Positions 50,194 to 61,974 of a DNA stretch of 64,000 nt are shown piece by piece. How positions within the stretch are numbered: position 1 is the stretch's first letter; each line of letters begins with the position of its first letter. The translations under genes and the position numbers were made by a program. The notes under the pieces were generated by a model that ran no database searches, was not told where the DNA came from, and saw nothing but the letters and a program-made list of their open reading frames with translations. Location: NCBI RefSeq assembly GCF_023078275.1, contig NC_062994.1, positions 11,231,545-11,295,544 of the forward strand. The letters run 5' to 3'. Source of the DNA: Leguminivora glycinivorella (taxonomy: Eukaryota > Arthropoda > Insecta > Lepidoptera > Tortricidae).

Positions 50194-50196
50194 CAC
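50074..50196 (+). CDS. ACBD5: ACBD5 exon 9: C-terminal membrane anchor and stop
   Basis: The exon encodes QNHGWRWPWQELSPP, a hydrophobic segment TLLLLAAWPFIAYKLAG and a basic tail RFQRRNT before TAA (50191-50193). Three bases later comes the donor GTGAGT, so the rest of the 3' UTR is in another exon. Vertebrate ACBD5 ends with a similar W-x-W-P...LSP...WPFIA anchor and Arg-rich tail, the signal for PEX19-dependent insertion into peroxisomes. Confidence 0.95.
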
Positions 50197-50287
50197 GTGA
50201 GTAATAAGTTGGTCCTAAACTGCAGCAGTTGTAGCATTAGACAGCGATTTGTCCTAAACTGTAACACATAAGTGCTATAAAGCACTA

Positions 50288-50525
50288 CTAGCTTTTGACC
50301 GCGGCTTCGCTCGCGTTAAATTTCGGAATACTCTATACAAACTTTCACCCCCCCAATTTAGAGAAGTGAGGGGGTCAGATCAGAAAGAGACAAAAAGTAG
50401 CATATGTCACTCCATCCCTTCAACTATCTCCACTTAAAAATATACGTCAATTGTCGCTCCGTTTTGACGTGAGAGACGGACAAACAAACAGACACACGCT
50501 TTCCCATTTATAATACTAATATGGA
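50288..50525 (-). mobile_element. Non-autonomous Helitron
   Basis: Minus TCCATATTAGTATTATAAAT to GCGGTCAAAAGCTAG, between A and T. Just after ACBD5 exon 9. Confidence 0.85.
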
Positions 50526-50654
50526 TTAGAAAGTTGATGCACCTCTGTCCAACAATGTCACGGGTGGCCTACAATTTCATTGCTTACAATCTAGCCAGTC
50601 GGTTCCAGACATGTAAAACGTGAGTTGGCCCTAGACTACAAGTACTACAACAGT

Positions 50655-50830
50655 AATAGCATTAGGCCTGATTTAGACAGTGTGCGAACTCGCATGCGAT
50701 TTTAGTTACATTGCGGGCTGTTGAGGTTATACACCCTGTTTTTATTGAATTCCGTTAACTTTTGTTACCGAAAATGTATAGAAATCTGGTAACAAAAAAG
50801 GAAGGTTCCATACAAACTACATAGGACATT
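50655..50830. repeat. Harbinger end joined to family C end
   Basis: TTAGGCCTGATTTAGACAG to GCGGGCTGTTGAGG (50655-50722) equals the arm of the 44004 MITE; TACACCCTGTTTTTATTGAA, TTCCGTTAAC (50723-50760) is a family C end. Confidence 0.65.
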
Positions 50831-51792
50831 TTGGGAAACCTAGTGGATCTTGCTCAGCATCATGGATTCTATCAGCCTACCAATTTTTATCAAAATCGGA
50901 GACGTGATCCAAATGTACAAACTTAACCCTTAAATGCATGAATTTTTCTTTTACATATGGTTTTCTGACTCTGGGAAAATTAAGATCGATTTTGATACTA
51001 AATCAATGTTAGAAGTTAAATAGGCCAAATCTTATTTATATAAATATATCGTAATTGGTAAGTTTTATTAAAAAAAAATGACTACTATTAAAAAGGTACA
51101 CTATTTGTGGAACCTCTAATGATAAAATGTTTAATTAAACATAAACTAATTACTAACTCCGAAAAAATCAGCCTAAACCACATACTAAAAATCGCCATCG
51201 TCCTGTTTTTCACACTTTTCCGCCATTTCATCTTAATCCTTAAATAATAAATAGTAAATTATTTAATTTATTTAGTTGTTTATTAAATAATAATAAATAC
51301 TGAATAATAATCTATATATATAAAAATGAAATGCGTTTGTTAGTTACCTATAGACTCGAGAACGGCTGGACCGATTTACGTAATTTTGGTATTGAAATGT
51401 TTGTATTAGACCGCAGAAGGTTTAGGCAGTGTAAAAACACATAAATATTGTGATGATAATTAGAAAACAGTGATTCTTTTTTCCCATACAAATTGTTCCT
51501 ACCTGACAACTTGACAATGACGTGACGTTAATGACAGGTGCGTTCCAAACTTACATTAATGAGGGATGCGTTCCAAACGCATTGTGATTTTATTAATTTA
51601 TCTTGGCAAAATAATGTGAAAATTAGTAATTATTCCGTTAAAAAATAAGAAATAATACTGAATCGGAACGCACACGTCTGTTACAGCTATTTTAAGTAGT
51701 ATGGAGATTAGAAATATAAGGAGCGAAGGCTTTAAGTATCAGAAGTGCACATATAAAAAAAAAGATAGGTGGCGCTGCAATAGCAGGTAGAT

Positions 51793-51880
51793 AAGGGTTT
51801 GACAATCTCTTAGCCTTCTCGGTAGTGACCCCGCCTACGGAGCAAGAGGTCCCGGGTTCAAATCCTGATGAGATCTTTTT
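51793..51880 (+). repeat. tRNA-like SINE head inside the Helitron
   Basis: CTCGGTAGTGACCCCGCCTA and B box GGTTCAAATCC, then poly-T; resembles the family F head. Confidence 0.55.
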
Positions 51881-52132
51881 TATTTTTTTCTACTAATATT
51901 TTTCTTGAATTCTTTTATTTTTTTAATGTCCAAAAATATTTTGTTTTGTTACAACTTTTCGAAATTTCATTCGCAAGACTTACAACATTACCTAAGAATC
52001 CTAAGATGGGGCAAACAATGTAAAAGGGCTTAAATTAACATTTGTCTGAATAATACAATAAATAAACACAAATAAAATACACAAAAAGAAAATGTATATA
52101 AAAAAAAACAAAAAGCAAAAAGATCGCTGTCA

Positions 52133-52200
52133 GAATTGAACCCGAGAACATCTGCGTACGAAGCCAGCGCACTACCACGGGACTACGTCTTGATTTGCTC
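52133..52200 (-). repeat. Opposed tRNA-like SINE head inside the Helitron
   Basis: Minus GTGGTAGTGCGCTGGCTTCG and GGTTCAATTCTGACAGCGAT: A- and B-box-like, no proper tRNA fold seen. Confidence 0.5.
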
Positions 52201-52440
52201 AGTCTGACGAAATCAGCCTACAGAAAAGAACGTCTAATGTCATGTCACATCGCTGATCATTGAGCGAGACATGCGCTCCAAGCGGAGAGATTTTTAACTG
52301 CAATTACAAAGCCTCAGCCGGTCATTTTTGCGATTGTTGTACTTCGACAGATGTTCCTCCTTTATACTTCTATTCTCCCTGTTAAGTAGTCTATGAAGTT
52401 GTCATTGTCAAATTGCTTGCCAGATTTATAAATTTTCTCT

Positions 52441-52585
52441 AATAGCTGTAACAGACGGTTAGATTTGGTTCGGGCCGGACCGGTCGGATTTGGTCCGCGT
52501 GCTCTACAGACGGCCGGATATGGTTCGGAGCGAATTAAATCCGCTGTCCGACTCGAACCAAATCTGACAGTTTGTTACAGCTATT
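52441..52585. mobile_element. Short MITE
   Basis: AATAGCTGTAACAGACGGTT and AACTGTTACAGCTATT-type ends (CAGTTTGTTACAGCTATT), then TAGATTTGGTTCG inverted. Confidence 0.7.
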
Positions 52586-52824
52586 AATTTTATACTTCAC
52601 AAAAGTAGTGATGAACCGGTACCATCGCAAATAAATAGTTACATTCGCTCCGTGCAAAACTTAGGCGAAGGAAACCGAAACGATCACAATCCTCAAGATC
52701 TCTACACACATGGCGATCGGTTGCTCGATTAGAGTGAGATAGAGCGATAGAGTGAGGCAATACATGTTTGTCCTTCTCTACCTATTGCTCCGTCTCACTC
52801 TAATCGTGCAACAAGTAGTTGATT

Positions 52825-52886
52825 AGGTGGATGTCACACTGGCTCCGATTCGCATCGCACAACCGGAGCCAGTGTATCATCCACCT
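52825..52886. mobile_element. 62-bp hairpin
   Basis: AGGTGGATGTCACACTGGCT and complement form a 23-bp stem with one mismatch. Possibly a MITE remnant. Confidence 0.55.
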
Positions 52887-53218
52887 TAATATGTAGCGGC
52901 CAGGTAATGCGGCTAAAAAATATTGCTTGAAATGAAATGAATGAGAATGAGCTGTCATAACAGAAAAAAATCTGTTAGACGTTGTCAACTGTTATTGCTG
53001 TGATTTGTGTTTTGAGATAAAATAAAAATAGTATATTTTTGTAGTTGGAATAAACTAGCTTAAATGGTGTATTTTAAATGAATGGTAAAAAAACTCCAAA
53101 TTGATTTCAAAAGCAATTTAAAGTATTACAGTTAGTAACTAAAACAACGCAATAACCGGATGATTGCCACAAGAGGAAAAAGGTAGGTAAGTCATCTTAT
53201 CTCTTCAATAGGTAGGTG

Positions 53219-53984
53219 CATAGCCGGGCACCGTTAATCAAATATTTAACTTCGATAATCGTTAATCCGTTACTAAAAAAGTTAACTTCGTTAATCGTTA
53301 ATGCGATACATTTCAACAAATTTAACGTAAGTTAAAGTTAATCGATAATCCGTTAACGCGTGACAAAAAAATATTTTTACTGTAGGTATATATTTAGTTG
53401 TATCAGTAATCCACTATAATGTATTATATTACTGTAAAAGCACGAATTACAGCAAGCCTATTGAACTCTAGGCTACATGTGGAAGGCAGTGATTGCCTGA
53501 GCTACTGCCAAGAACTGTGTCAGGAGAGCTGCAAGATCACAGCAGGCGGAAGCCGGGTAGAAGCTAGGGAAGAGAATGTGGTCTTAAATTGGGCTCGAAT
53601 TTGCTGCCCTGTCACTAGAACCACAGTATAATCTAGAACAGTTGCCATGGTAAAACTTAGGATTCATCGAATCAACGTTGGTAAAAGCGAACCCATGTGA
53701 ACAACAATTCTTTAGGTAATATTTGGGCTTTTGGCGATCAAAATCGGTAAAAGCTGGGATTTACCGGTTAAATTCTAGGATTTTCCGTACTTCGGACTTT
53801 TACAGTAGCGTGTTTTTCGCGGTGCTGCCCTGCTAAATTAACGATTAACGGACTCGGAGAAATTTAACGGAAGTTAACGAGTCCGTTAACATTTTTTAGA
53901 GTTAACTTAAAAGTTAATCCGTTAATCGAAATGTTAACTTCGTTAATTAACGATTAACGGATTAACGAGTTAATGCCCAGCTAT
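53219..53984. mobile_element. hAT-like element with iterated GTTAATCG motif
   Basis: TAGCCGGGCACCGTTAATC and GAGTTAATGCCCAGCTA ends; flanks TAGGTGCA and TGGGTATG agree at 5 of 8 bases. ATTAACG words repeat throughout. A 70-codon ORF (53419-53631, rich in Cys) lies inside without a known domain. Confidence 0.6.
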
Positions 53985-54290
53985 GGGTATGTGTATATTA
54001 AATAGGTACGCTATAATGTAATTAATGATGTAGCTACTTAATTGTGTCAAGTAAAAATGGTCACTTCTTTGCCTTGCCCCATGTTTTGCGCCTCCAAGTA
54101 TAGGCGATACGAAGTACGCCGGGCAGCTAGTTAAGCAATAAATGTGATTTTTGATAGCTACATATCGAGCCACGGACCTTCAAATATATGATGCATATAT
54201 ACATCACCATGCATTTAAGGGTTAACGGGAATTGCACACTTATACTACTAACTGATAATGTTTAATTAATATATTTTTGTTTCTTTTCAG

Positions 54291-54535
54291 GTCCTAAATT
54301 ATTACGAAGACATAGCATAAGGGGATCACGCGACATAGTCGGCTGCGATCGAAAGTTACATTAAAATTTAAATCACATAGCTATTTTTGAATTTCAAGAT
54401 TCTGTATATTTTCTACGATTTGCTCGAAGGTTGACTTGTACTCAACTTGTAGAGAATGCCTTATAGCATTAAGTCCGCCTTTTCTTTTGTATTTTCTTTG
54501 TGCAATAAAGGCTAAATAAATACTTTTTGTTTATT
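54291..54535 (+). other. ACBD5: ACBD5 3' UTR terminal exon
   Basis: A strong acceptor (TTTCTTTTCAG) ends at 54290, the first good one after the exon 9 donor outside the repeats. The exon has no long ORF. The 3' part (from about 54417) belongs to a repeat family also seen at 8120 and 980, and carries the first AATAAA signals. Confidence 0.65.
54417..54535 (+). repeat. Retrotransposon tail in the ACBD5 3' UTR (family H)
   Basis: AAGGTTGACTTGTACTCAAC, AGAATGCCTTATAGCATTAA, GTGCAATAAAGGCTAAATAA match 8120-8216. Confidence 0.7.
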
Positions 54536-54693
54536 TGTATTTCCTTGTATTTTAATATTATTTTGCGTACTTATTAATTTTATTTGTAATGTAACTTTCG
54601 TTTGTCGCCATCGCATAGCTCAGTTTACAAAACGGATATGACGATATCTGTCTTAGTGAAATGGTACCGTTGGGTTTTGTACGTTAAAATAAA
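54504..54693 (+). terminator. Candidate polyadenylation signals for ACBD5
   Basis: AATAAA occurs at 54504-54509, 54515-54520 and 54688-54693. The first two lie in a repeat tail, the third in unique sequence. Which is used cannot be told from sequence. Confidence 0.5.
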
Positions 54694-54699
54694 GGGGTA

Positions 54700-55768
54700 A
54701 GGTTCATTTTCACTTAGCGTCATTATTTATAGTCCGTGAGCCGAATCATAAATTTATCTGTTATGAAATATACGTCCTTGGGATCCATTTTAGTTTTCTT
54801 AGTATATGTAATTATTTTAACTCTCACTTTCTGTGGATCAAACGTTTGTAACTTACATCGGAATTCGCTTTTAAGTGTTATATGTAAAGTACAGAGAGTT
54901 AACGCAACTATTATTAATATAAAGGTTGTCATTTAATGAATTCATAAAAGTATATAATACATAATGTCTGTTCCATGATGGGAACGACATACATGATAAA
55001 TAATTATTATATGAGTTATTATCTGTTTCCGTAATTTTATAACAATATTTTGTGAATTTTCATTTTTCTTAAGGGTGGATCAACATTTTCTGTCCCGTCA
55101 GCCAGACTACATATAGTGCCTAGTATAGTGTATATTTTATACTGATATGTCAAGTAGATGACCCGAATAAAAGGGATTATAACTGCCATAAAATATAGAC
55201 GTTACATAATGAGATATTGAAAGTTACCCAGGAGACACAAAAAATTGATTCACCCTAAAAGAAAAAACATTTAATTTATTTTTTTATTGGATCCTTTGGG
55301 CTCGTGTCCAAATACATATTTATTTATATTGAAATGAAATATATCAAGTTTTCGACTGTAAAAAAAAAAGTGATTTTATTTTATCTGTTGTTTAATACCG
55401 ATTTTTTTGGCTCCTAGGCTAGGTTTTTACAGCTTTTAGTGTTGATAATGCATTTGTCATGTTATTTGTAAGAAATGTCAGTTCTCAATGAAAATGCGTA
55501 GAATTGAGGGTAGTTCACAGTAAAGGAAAAAAAAAGTTCTGAAACCGAGGGTTTACTGGTGAAACCCGATAAGTTGAGCAAACTGGTTTTTGAAATTCGA
55601 ACTATGTGCAATTTCCACAATGTTGTTATTTCAAGGACAAATTATCTCGATTTATCGGGTTTCACCAGTAAACCTTCAAAATGTGCTTTTTCGTAAAGTT
55701 CATAAATTAAAATGATTATGGGTATTTTTTTGTCAATTTCACTTTTTATATTTGGAAATTGTCATACT
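54700..55768. other. Downstream of ACBD5, no gene seen
   Basis: AT-rich. An imperfect inverted repeat is visible at 55540-55680 (GGTTTACTGGTGAAACCCGA ... TCGGGTTTCACCAGTAAACC), probably a small MITE. Confidence 0.45.
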
Positions 55769-55949
55769 TTTTCTACTCGTGATCACAAGCTCTTTCAATC
55801 CTAGTAAGAAAAAAAAAAAAACATTTTTTCCACTGAGTTACGATTTCGTAACTTGTAAGAGAGTAACTCAGTGGAAGAAAAACGTCATGACAACATGGGA
55901 CATCCTTTTTCTTGTTCTTGTACTAGGATCAATAGATCCGAGTAGAAAA
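55769..55949. mobile_element. MITE with CCACTGAGTTAC core hairpin
   Basis: Outer ends TTTTCTACTC/GAGTAGAAAA and inner stem CCACTGAGTTAC (55830-55841) / GTAACTCAGTGG (55863-55874). Relative at 63056-63240. Confidence 0.7.
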
Positions 55950-56432
55950 GACATGAACATATCCATAAAAAAATTACAACTAATTAAAAATGACTTTGGT
56001 GCCAACATAACATATTGTTTAGTGACTTTTTTTGAGTTATTGTGTGACTATCCGTCACTCTACGCACGCCAGTCAATGTTACCTGCTATATTGTCTCACT
56101 TAATTTATTCGGCGATATTCACTTTTACATTCTTACTTTTAATTTATTTTTAAGGGTATTGGTGTACTGATTACTATTAAATAATGCACGCGAAGCAAAC
56201 TAAATTAGAATATTTAGCTTTTTTATTGTAATATGGAGGAAAATAAGTCTTAAGACCCGCCTGCTAAGCGGTCATTGGTTAAATTATTTTTTTTCGCTCC
56301 GCTTGCAATGTATAGCCTGGCAAAAAAAGAGTAGAAAACAATAGGGGATGGGTGCGGGGGTCTATGTAAACCATTTTGCTTGTGGCAACTATTGATTCAC
56401 TTTTGCATGAGAACAGCAAGTGTTACTATGAT
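55950..56432. other. No gene seen
   Basis: A 133-codon ORF (55752-56153) begins in the MITE and continues here; it is hydrophobic and low complexity without homology I can recognise. Confidence 0.4.
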
Positions 56433-56982
56433 AAAAAACCGACCAAGAGCGTGTCGGGCCACGCTCAGTGTAGGGTTCCGTAGTTTTACGTATTTTTCTC
56501 AAAAACTACTGAACCTATCAAGTTAAAAACAATTTTCCTAGAAAGTCTTTATAAAGTTCTATTTTTGTGATTTTTTTCATATTTTTTAAACATATGGTTC
56601 AAAAGTTAGAGGGGGGACACACACTTTTTTTTCCTTTAGGAGCGATTATTTCCGAAAATATTAATATTATCAAAAAACGATTTTAGTAAACCCTTATTCA
56701 TTTTTAAATACCTATCCAACAATATACCACACATTGGGGTTGGAATGAAAAAAAAATCAGTCCCCACTTTACATATAGGAGGGGGGTACCCTAACAAAAC
56801 ATTTTTTTCCATTTTTTATTTTACCACTTTGTCGGCGTGATTGATATACATATTGGTACCAAATTTCAGCTTTCTATTGCTAACGGTTACTGAGATTATC
56901 AGCGGACGGAAGGACGGACGGACAGACAGACAGACATGGCGAAACTATAAGGGTTCCTAGTTGACTACGGAACCCTAAAAAA
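56433..56982 (-). repeat. Family D repeat
   Basis: Inverse of 16719-17258: CCGACCAAGAGCGTGTCGGG to CTAGTTGACTACGGAACCCT; ACGG run at 56906-56922. Confidence 0.85.
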
Positions 56983-57785
56983 GAATAGTTAAATTCCTAC
57001 TCTTTTTTGCTAAGCTGTAAATGACTTTTATACTTTTTTTATTTAAAATATTGAAAAGACTAAAATATACTTTATTGAATTATGAATGAATTCAGTTCTA
57101 TCTTCGTTGTTATAAAGATTTTCATATTCTGTATCCTACGTTAGAGTAAGCAGATGTGTTGTTGGTTTATTTGTAATTATTATGTGATATGTAGTTAATA
57201 AAATGTAATAGTTGTTGTACATGTTGTTTTTATGAACGTCCTGTATGTTATGTATGACTGTCCTATTTTTTATTTAAAATATCGATTTGCTTATAATATT
57301 GGGACTAATTCTTATTATGTTTTCTTTACTTCTTCTTCTTCTTGGTGAACCATTCCGTACAATATTTAACGCAGTTTTAATGTGTCCTACCAAATTCTGC
57401 GTCACGAAATCGTATATTTTCGGACAAAGTAAAATTGTTTTTTGACAAATTGGTATGAGGTGTTCTTAAAATCCACTAAATTGTATTAAAGAACGATAGT
57501 TATCTATTCTGTTTTAATACGATAATATTTTCAAAAGTAACCCAAGGGAAGTTCACAATAAAATAACTCGAACAGTGACCAACTAACAGCTCGATACTGG
57601 AATAAAGATGGGGAATGACAAAAGTATGAATAAAACAATTTATATAAAACATAATCCTTATATTTGAGTCCACAATTAATATCAACAAAGCTTTTAATGA
57701 AAATATAAGCTATAGCTACCGCCTTTTCATGCTGACAAATATTTGTCCATGGTAGACAGGCGTGGGCGAAGGGTTTCTTAACGGT
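56983..57785. other. Intergenic, nothing recognised
   Basis: AT-rich with a (TTC)n patch at 57341-57352. Confidence 0.5.
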
Positions 57786-57789
57786 ATTT

Positions 57790-58105
57790 TTAACCCCCGA
57801 CGCAAACTATGTTTCATCACAGAATATATAATAGTACAAGTACAGAAGGCTCACTCCTTTGATGTTCACAAAACGCCGCCATTCTAAATTTTTACCTACA
57901 TTAACAAACGGACCGCACGCGTGCAGACGACATTGAATTCTATTGCGCCGCGCCAAGGTCGTCGCCAGTGAATGGGCCGCGAACTCGCGGCCGCCGGCAT
58001 GTACTTGTAGCGCGGTGAAAGGATCGCGGAGTGAGCCGCCCCTGGTTTCATAAAAATCGGTCCACTATGTCGCAGTCGGGGTTTTTTTCAAAATTTTTGT
58101 GGTTA
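57790..58105 (+). repeat. Family A repeat split by another repeat
   Basis: TTTTTAACCCCCGACGCAAA breaks at 57806 and resumes at about 58046 with TTTCATAAAAATCGGTCCAC and GCAGTCGGGG. The insert carries CACAGAATATATAATAGTAC and a GC-rich end CGGCCGCCGGCATGTACTTG. Confidence 0.65.
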
Positions 58106-58165
58106 TTATTTCGTGTGCGACTTTTCTCCGTGCCTTTAACGCGCATAAGCGTACCACTATATGTA

Positions 58166-58277
58166 CAGTCACCGGTAATAATATCGCACAAAAAGAAGCC
58201 TGCATAAATATTATCAGAAATAATATTTTATCGGATATTTTGCACTTCATTTTGTGCAATATTATTGCCACTGACTG
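58166..58277. mobile_element. Hairpin MITE, TA on the left
   Basis: CAGTCACCGGTAATAATATC and complement CAATATTATTGCCACTGACTG-type end. The right TA is mutated. Confidence 0.65.
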
Positions 58278-58480
58278 AGAAAACATCGATTGCAACTCTT
58301 TACATGAATTTAGTTTTTTTGAATCTTTGGATCGAGACCCAATTTTTATGTTAGTGGTGATTTTGCGTTGTTCTTTCTATGATGTTTTTTCGGCTACAGC
58401 ACGAGCAAGGACTACATCCACGATCTCTGATCTGCATATATGTACAGACAGAGCAAAGTAGTTCTAATGAAAATGAGCAA

Positions 58481-58613
58481 GGCCGATATTACACTATCAT
58501 ATATCTTTGATCACAATCACAGGTGACATGCCTCCATTTTTCTTCAACGTGAAGAAAAAGGACGGCATATATGTTGTCTATGATTATATTTCTATGATAG
58601 TCTAATATCGGCC
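58481..58613. mobile_element. Short MITE
   Basis: GGCCGATATTACACTATCAT and TATGATAGTCTAATATCGGC are inverted ends. Confidence 0.75.
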
Positions 58614-59088
58614 TAAAACGCTTATGCGTGTTCAAAGCACTGATTGCGTCAAAAAATATTAAATAAAATGTCATACATACATTCAAAAATATAATGTCAA
58701 AATAAAATGTCATACAGAACGTTAACCCAAGACCAAAGATAATGGAAGGGTTCTTAAATGTGAATTGTACCTTTACACTATCACTTCGGAAACCAACAGA
58801 AATTTTAATAATTACGAAATATGAGTCTTTAATTATCAATTCTTATATTGATATTTTCATATACAATGACAGTCAATTCAGAAGTCTTAAAGTAAACCGC
58901 CGAGGTGGTTCAATAAATTATTATTTTTTAGTTCGCAAGATATTTTGGTTCAAATCAAAATAAGGAAACTTAGAATATCATCCCTTATTCCATAGTACAA
59001 CGCTTGATTTTTGAGAATCATCCGAAAATCGGAAGATAGACAGGGCCGTAGCTAGCCGTAGTATTCTGGGGCAATGCCTTACCTTAAC
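58614..59088. other. Intergenic, nothing recognised
   Basis: No ORF with support and no paired repeat beyond a small direct duplication of AAATGTCATACA (58667 and 58705). Confidence 0.5.
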
Positions 59089-59228
59089 GGCACTGTTACA
59101 CGGGCAATACAATCGCCAGCAATTCACATACAATTGCCGCGTTTGTTCAATACGCACCAACGAACTATGGAGCAAACGCGGCAATATGTGAATTGCTTTG
59201 GCAATTGTGTTCCCCGTGTGACAGCACC
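59089..59228. mobile_element. Short hairpin MITE
   Basis: GGCACTGTTACACGGGCAAT, CAATTCACATA and inverse (TATGTGAATTG, CCCCGTGTGACAGCACC), with CGCGTTTG inverted near the centre. Confidence 0.7.
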
Positions 59229-59381
59229 TTTATGAATCACCATCGCCTTTAATAATCACTACAGTTTTGCAGAGTATTACCTACACTGCAGCACTGCACT
59301 GTAAGTTACAGCTGGTTCAACTTGATTTCTGGCTACGGCCATGTTTACTGAGTAAAAGTTTACTTCGTATTTGTTTGCTTT

Positions 59382-60125
59382 TTAACCCCCGACGCAAAAA
59401 AACGACGGGGTGTTATAAGTTTGACGTGTCTGTCTGTCTGTGTGTGTGTCTGTCTGTGGCATCGTAGCTCCCGAACGGATGAACCGATTTAAATTTCGTT
59501 TTTTTTTTTTTTTTGTCTGAAAGCTGAGTTAGTCGGGAGTGTTCTTAGCCATGATTTCATTTGGCTGCGGTGGCGTCGTTGATCGGGTCGCCACCTTCCC
59601 GAATAAAGGTTGAGGGAGGCGATGGCTGAGATATGCGTCATACTCGTGAACGGGTGCCGTCTGTGAAGACCGGTCTGTTTAAGCTTACTGGGGCTGTTAT
59701 AACTTAGTAACTTTAATTCTAATTTTTATTAAATTAGGACACTTTGTTCGGTTGTCGTTTGTTTCCTTTCTTTTAGTGAATATTTTAAATATATGATTTT
59801 GACTCATGGAGACCATATACATCTCTAAGGAGAATTAGATTAAGTAGATATACATTTTATTTTTAGTTGTGACATTTAGAGTCATTTGCACCTCTAAAGT
59901 AATTTTAGACTTTTTTTTTTTTTTGTATTTGTACTTTTTATATTAAAATTTAGTGTAGTTCTTGGTTGTAATTCGACATTTAGAGACCTTCTACATCTCT
60001 AATTAATTGTATAGAGTTAACTTTAGTTAGAACTTAGAATTAGTATATAATAGTATCAATTGTTTTGAAAATCGGCCCACTATGTCGCGGTCGGGGGTTT
60101 TTTCAAAATTTTAATTTTGTGGTTT
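59382..60125 (+). repeat. Family A repeat split by ~510 bp
   Basis: 59382-59553 ends TTCTTAGCCATG and 60062-60125 resumes GAAAATCGGCCCACTATGTC. The insert starts ATTTCATTTGGCTGCGGTGG, has three GAGACCNTNTACATCTCTAA-like units (59806, 59979 and a weaker one at 59885), and may be a LINE 3' region; no TSD is clear. Confidence 0.7.
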
Positions 60126-60344
60126 TATTGATTCTTGAATATCATTGTATATAAAAACACTCGTATTAACAATAATGTATACATTAGATTGATGCTTAGC
60201 ACTCTTAAATACATTAAAACTCGCATCGTCAACCGTAATACTTTCATTCCAACAATTTCAGTTCAAACATCAATATAATCGACTTTTACTCAAAACTATT
60301 AGTGACTTCTCATACCAAAGGGCCCTTATACTTCAGGTGCAATA

Positions 60345-60430
60345 ATAAATAAATATTGAACATTCTTACACACATTGACTGAGTCCCACGGTAAGCTCAA
60401 GAAGGCTTGTGTTGTGGGTACTCAGGACAA
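60345..60430 (-). repeat. Family F SINE fragment
   Basis: CACGGTAAGCTCAAGAAGGC and TTGTGTTGTGGGTACTCAGG, inverse of 27760-27830. Confidence 0.7.
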
Positions 60431-60445
60431 CGATATACATAACAC

Positions 60446-60806
60446 ACCGTGTTTTTTTGTTTTCCGTTAAATTCGACATGTAACTAGGTTCATTATCAGG
60501 AACCACTCTGTATATCACTTTTAGTTAAATTCGCAAAAAAAAAAACATCATTTTCATACATAATAAATGAATTTATTACTGTGAGAGACCCTTAAGAATA
60601 ACATTCATGTAACAGTCAAATGATTGACGGCACATGTCAAAACAAATAACATTAGGAATTGTGTTCAGTAATTGTCTTTATTTTTTGAATAATTCGATAT
60701 AAAGGAACCGTAAGAGTTAAGACACTAGTTTCTTAGAGAAATGAATCGTATTTGATCTAAAGAACATTCCCTTAAAGTTAACGGAATTCAATAAAAACTG
60801 GGTGTA
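60446..60806 (+). mobile_element. Family C element, uninterrupted
   Basis: ACACCGTGTTTTTTTGTTTT to TTCAATAAAAACTGGGTGTA with TTCCGTTAA/TTAACGGAA near the ends. Flanking TA-like dinucleotides suggest a Tc1/mariner-type MITE. Confidence 0.7.
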
Positions 60807-61970
60807 TACAAATACTTATTTAGCAGGCAGGTTCACTACTACCGACTACGCCCGACTAGTCGTCAAAATAAGGAAGTCTACATCTGAAATTCCAACAGGG
60901 ATTAGTCTTTGCGGATGATGCATGGACCCTTTAGGTATGTAACGCCACAATTTTATCAATCCGAATATATTTCATAATGTAACGTGTGTGAACGAGTTTA
61001 ATATTTAATAGGTATTGGTACATATTAGATTTAGAGCCCGTATTACAAACATATTCACGGTAAACGGCCATAAATAATGCACATCGGTCTTTTGAAAGAT
61101 ACAATTAATGTCACGCGAGAAAGAGACAACGCTCTACGAAGACGAAAAACCTATGTGTATTCTTTATGGCCATCTACTATACGTCATTAAAATGATGATG
61201 TAGGTAATTTCAAAATGTAGGTGGAAAAACGTCGACCTCGCGCAAAAAAACCGGTTTTTTTTTGCATTTAAAACCTTGTACTTCAGTTATTAAAGTAATT
61301 TATATTAAAAAAAAATCTTGATAACAAAATATATTTAAACTTTGAAGATTTATCATGGAGTTCTGTAGGAAAATAGCTCTTTAAAAGGTTAGCTCGCTGT
61401 ATTTCAAGTATTATATTTTATAATACTGGCTCCAGTATACAAAATTGTATTGAATTTCTACATTAATACATTAAATGACAAGAATTTTGCAAAAAAATAC
61501 TAATTGTTTTATATATACATATATTTCCGTAATACAAAATGTTTTCACTATTTATACCTAACAATATTACTATATCAATGATTAAAAAAAATATCGCATT
61601 TTTATCACTAGGAAATAAATAGTTAGTTACTTTTGTTAGCGATTTTTATAGCAATGAACTAAATACTTAACAGTTTTATAATATATTGTTTTTAGTATGT
61701 TTTTTATTTTGGGTGTTATTTCTACGAGTCTATTTGGTATTCTAAAATAAAATTTATACATTCTACAATAATTCCGGTTTTTATTTTGTATAACATGGAA
61801 TGATTGGTTTATTATTTAAAAATTAACAAAACTTAGCCTAATGCCCGTAAAAAACTTAAAACACATAACATTATTAAAGGATTGCCTTTACGCTAATTAA
61901 AATTAAAACTTTAGGTCCGTAACAGAAATATCATTACAATAGGAAATTATGATTTTCATCAATCTTTATT
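60807..61970. other. Intergenic, very AT-rich, nothing recognised
   Basis: No gene, RNA or paired repeat seen. Confidence 0.5.
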
Positions 61971-61974
61971 TTAT

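Larger units (their letters stand above)
51311..54130 (+). mobile_element. 2.8-kb Helitron inside the piggyBac-like element
   Basis: Starts TCTATATATATAAAAATGAA and ends GTACGCCGGGCAGCTAG between A (51310) and T (54131). No Rep/helicase ORF; it holds tRNA-like fragments and MITEs instead. Confidence 0.8.
50927..54221. mobile_element. piggyBac-like element expanded by a Helitron
   Basis: CCCTTAAATGCATGAA and ATGCATTTAAGGG sit between TTAA (50923-50926, 54222-54225). 50927-51310 is collinear with 6749-7100; the Helitron 51311-54130 is inserted. Confidence 0.85.

Noticed and set aside
53419..53631. 70-codon Cys-rich ORF inside the Helitron
   Set aside because: No signal peptide or known fold; lies between hAT-like arms.
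55752..56153. 133-codon plus-strand ORF downstream of ACBD5
   Set aside because: Starts in a MITE with a poly-A/Lys run, is hydrophobic by base composition and has no recognisable homology.
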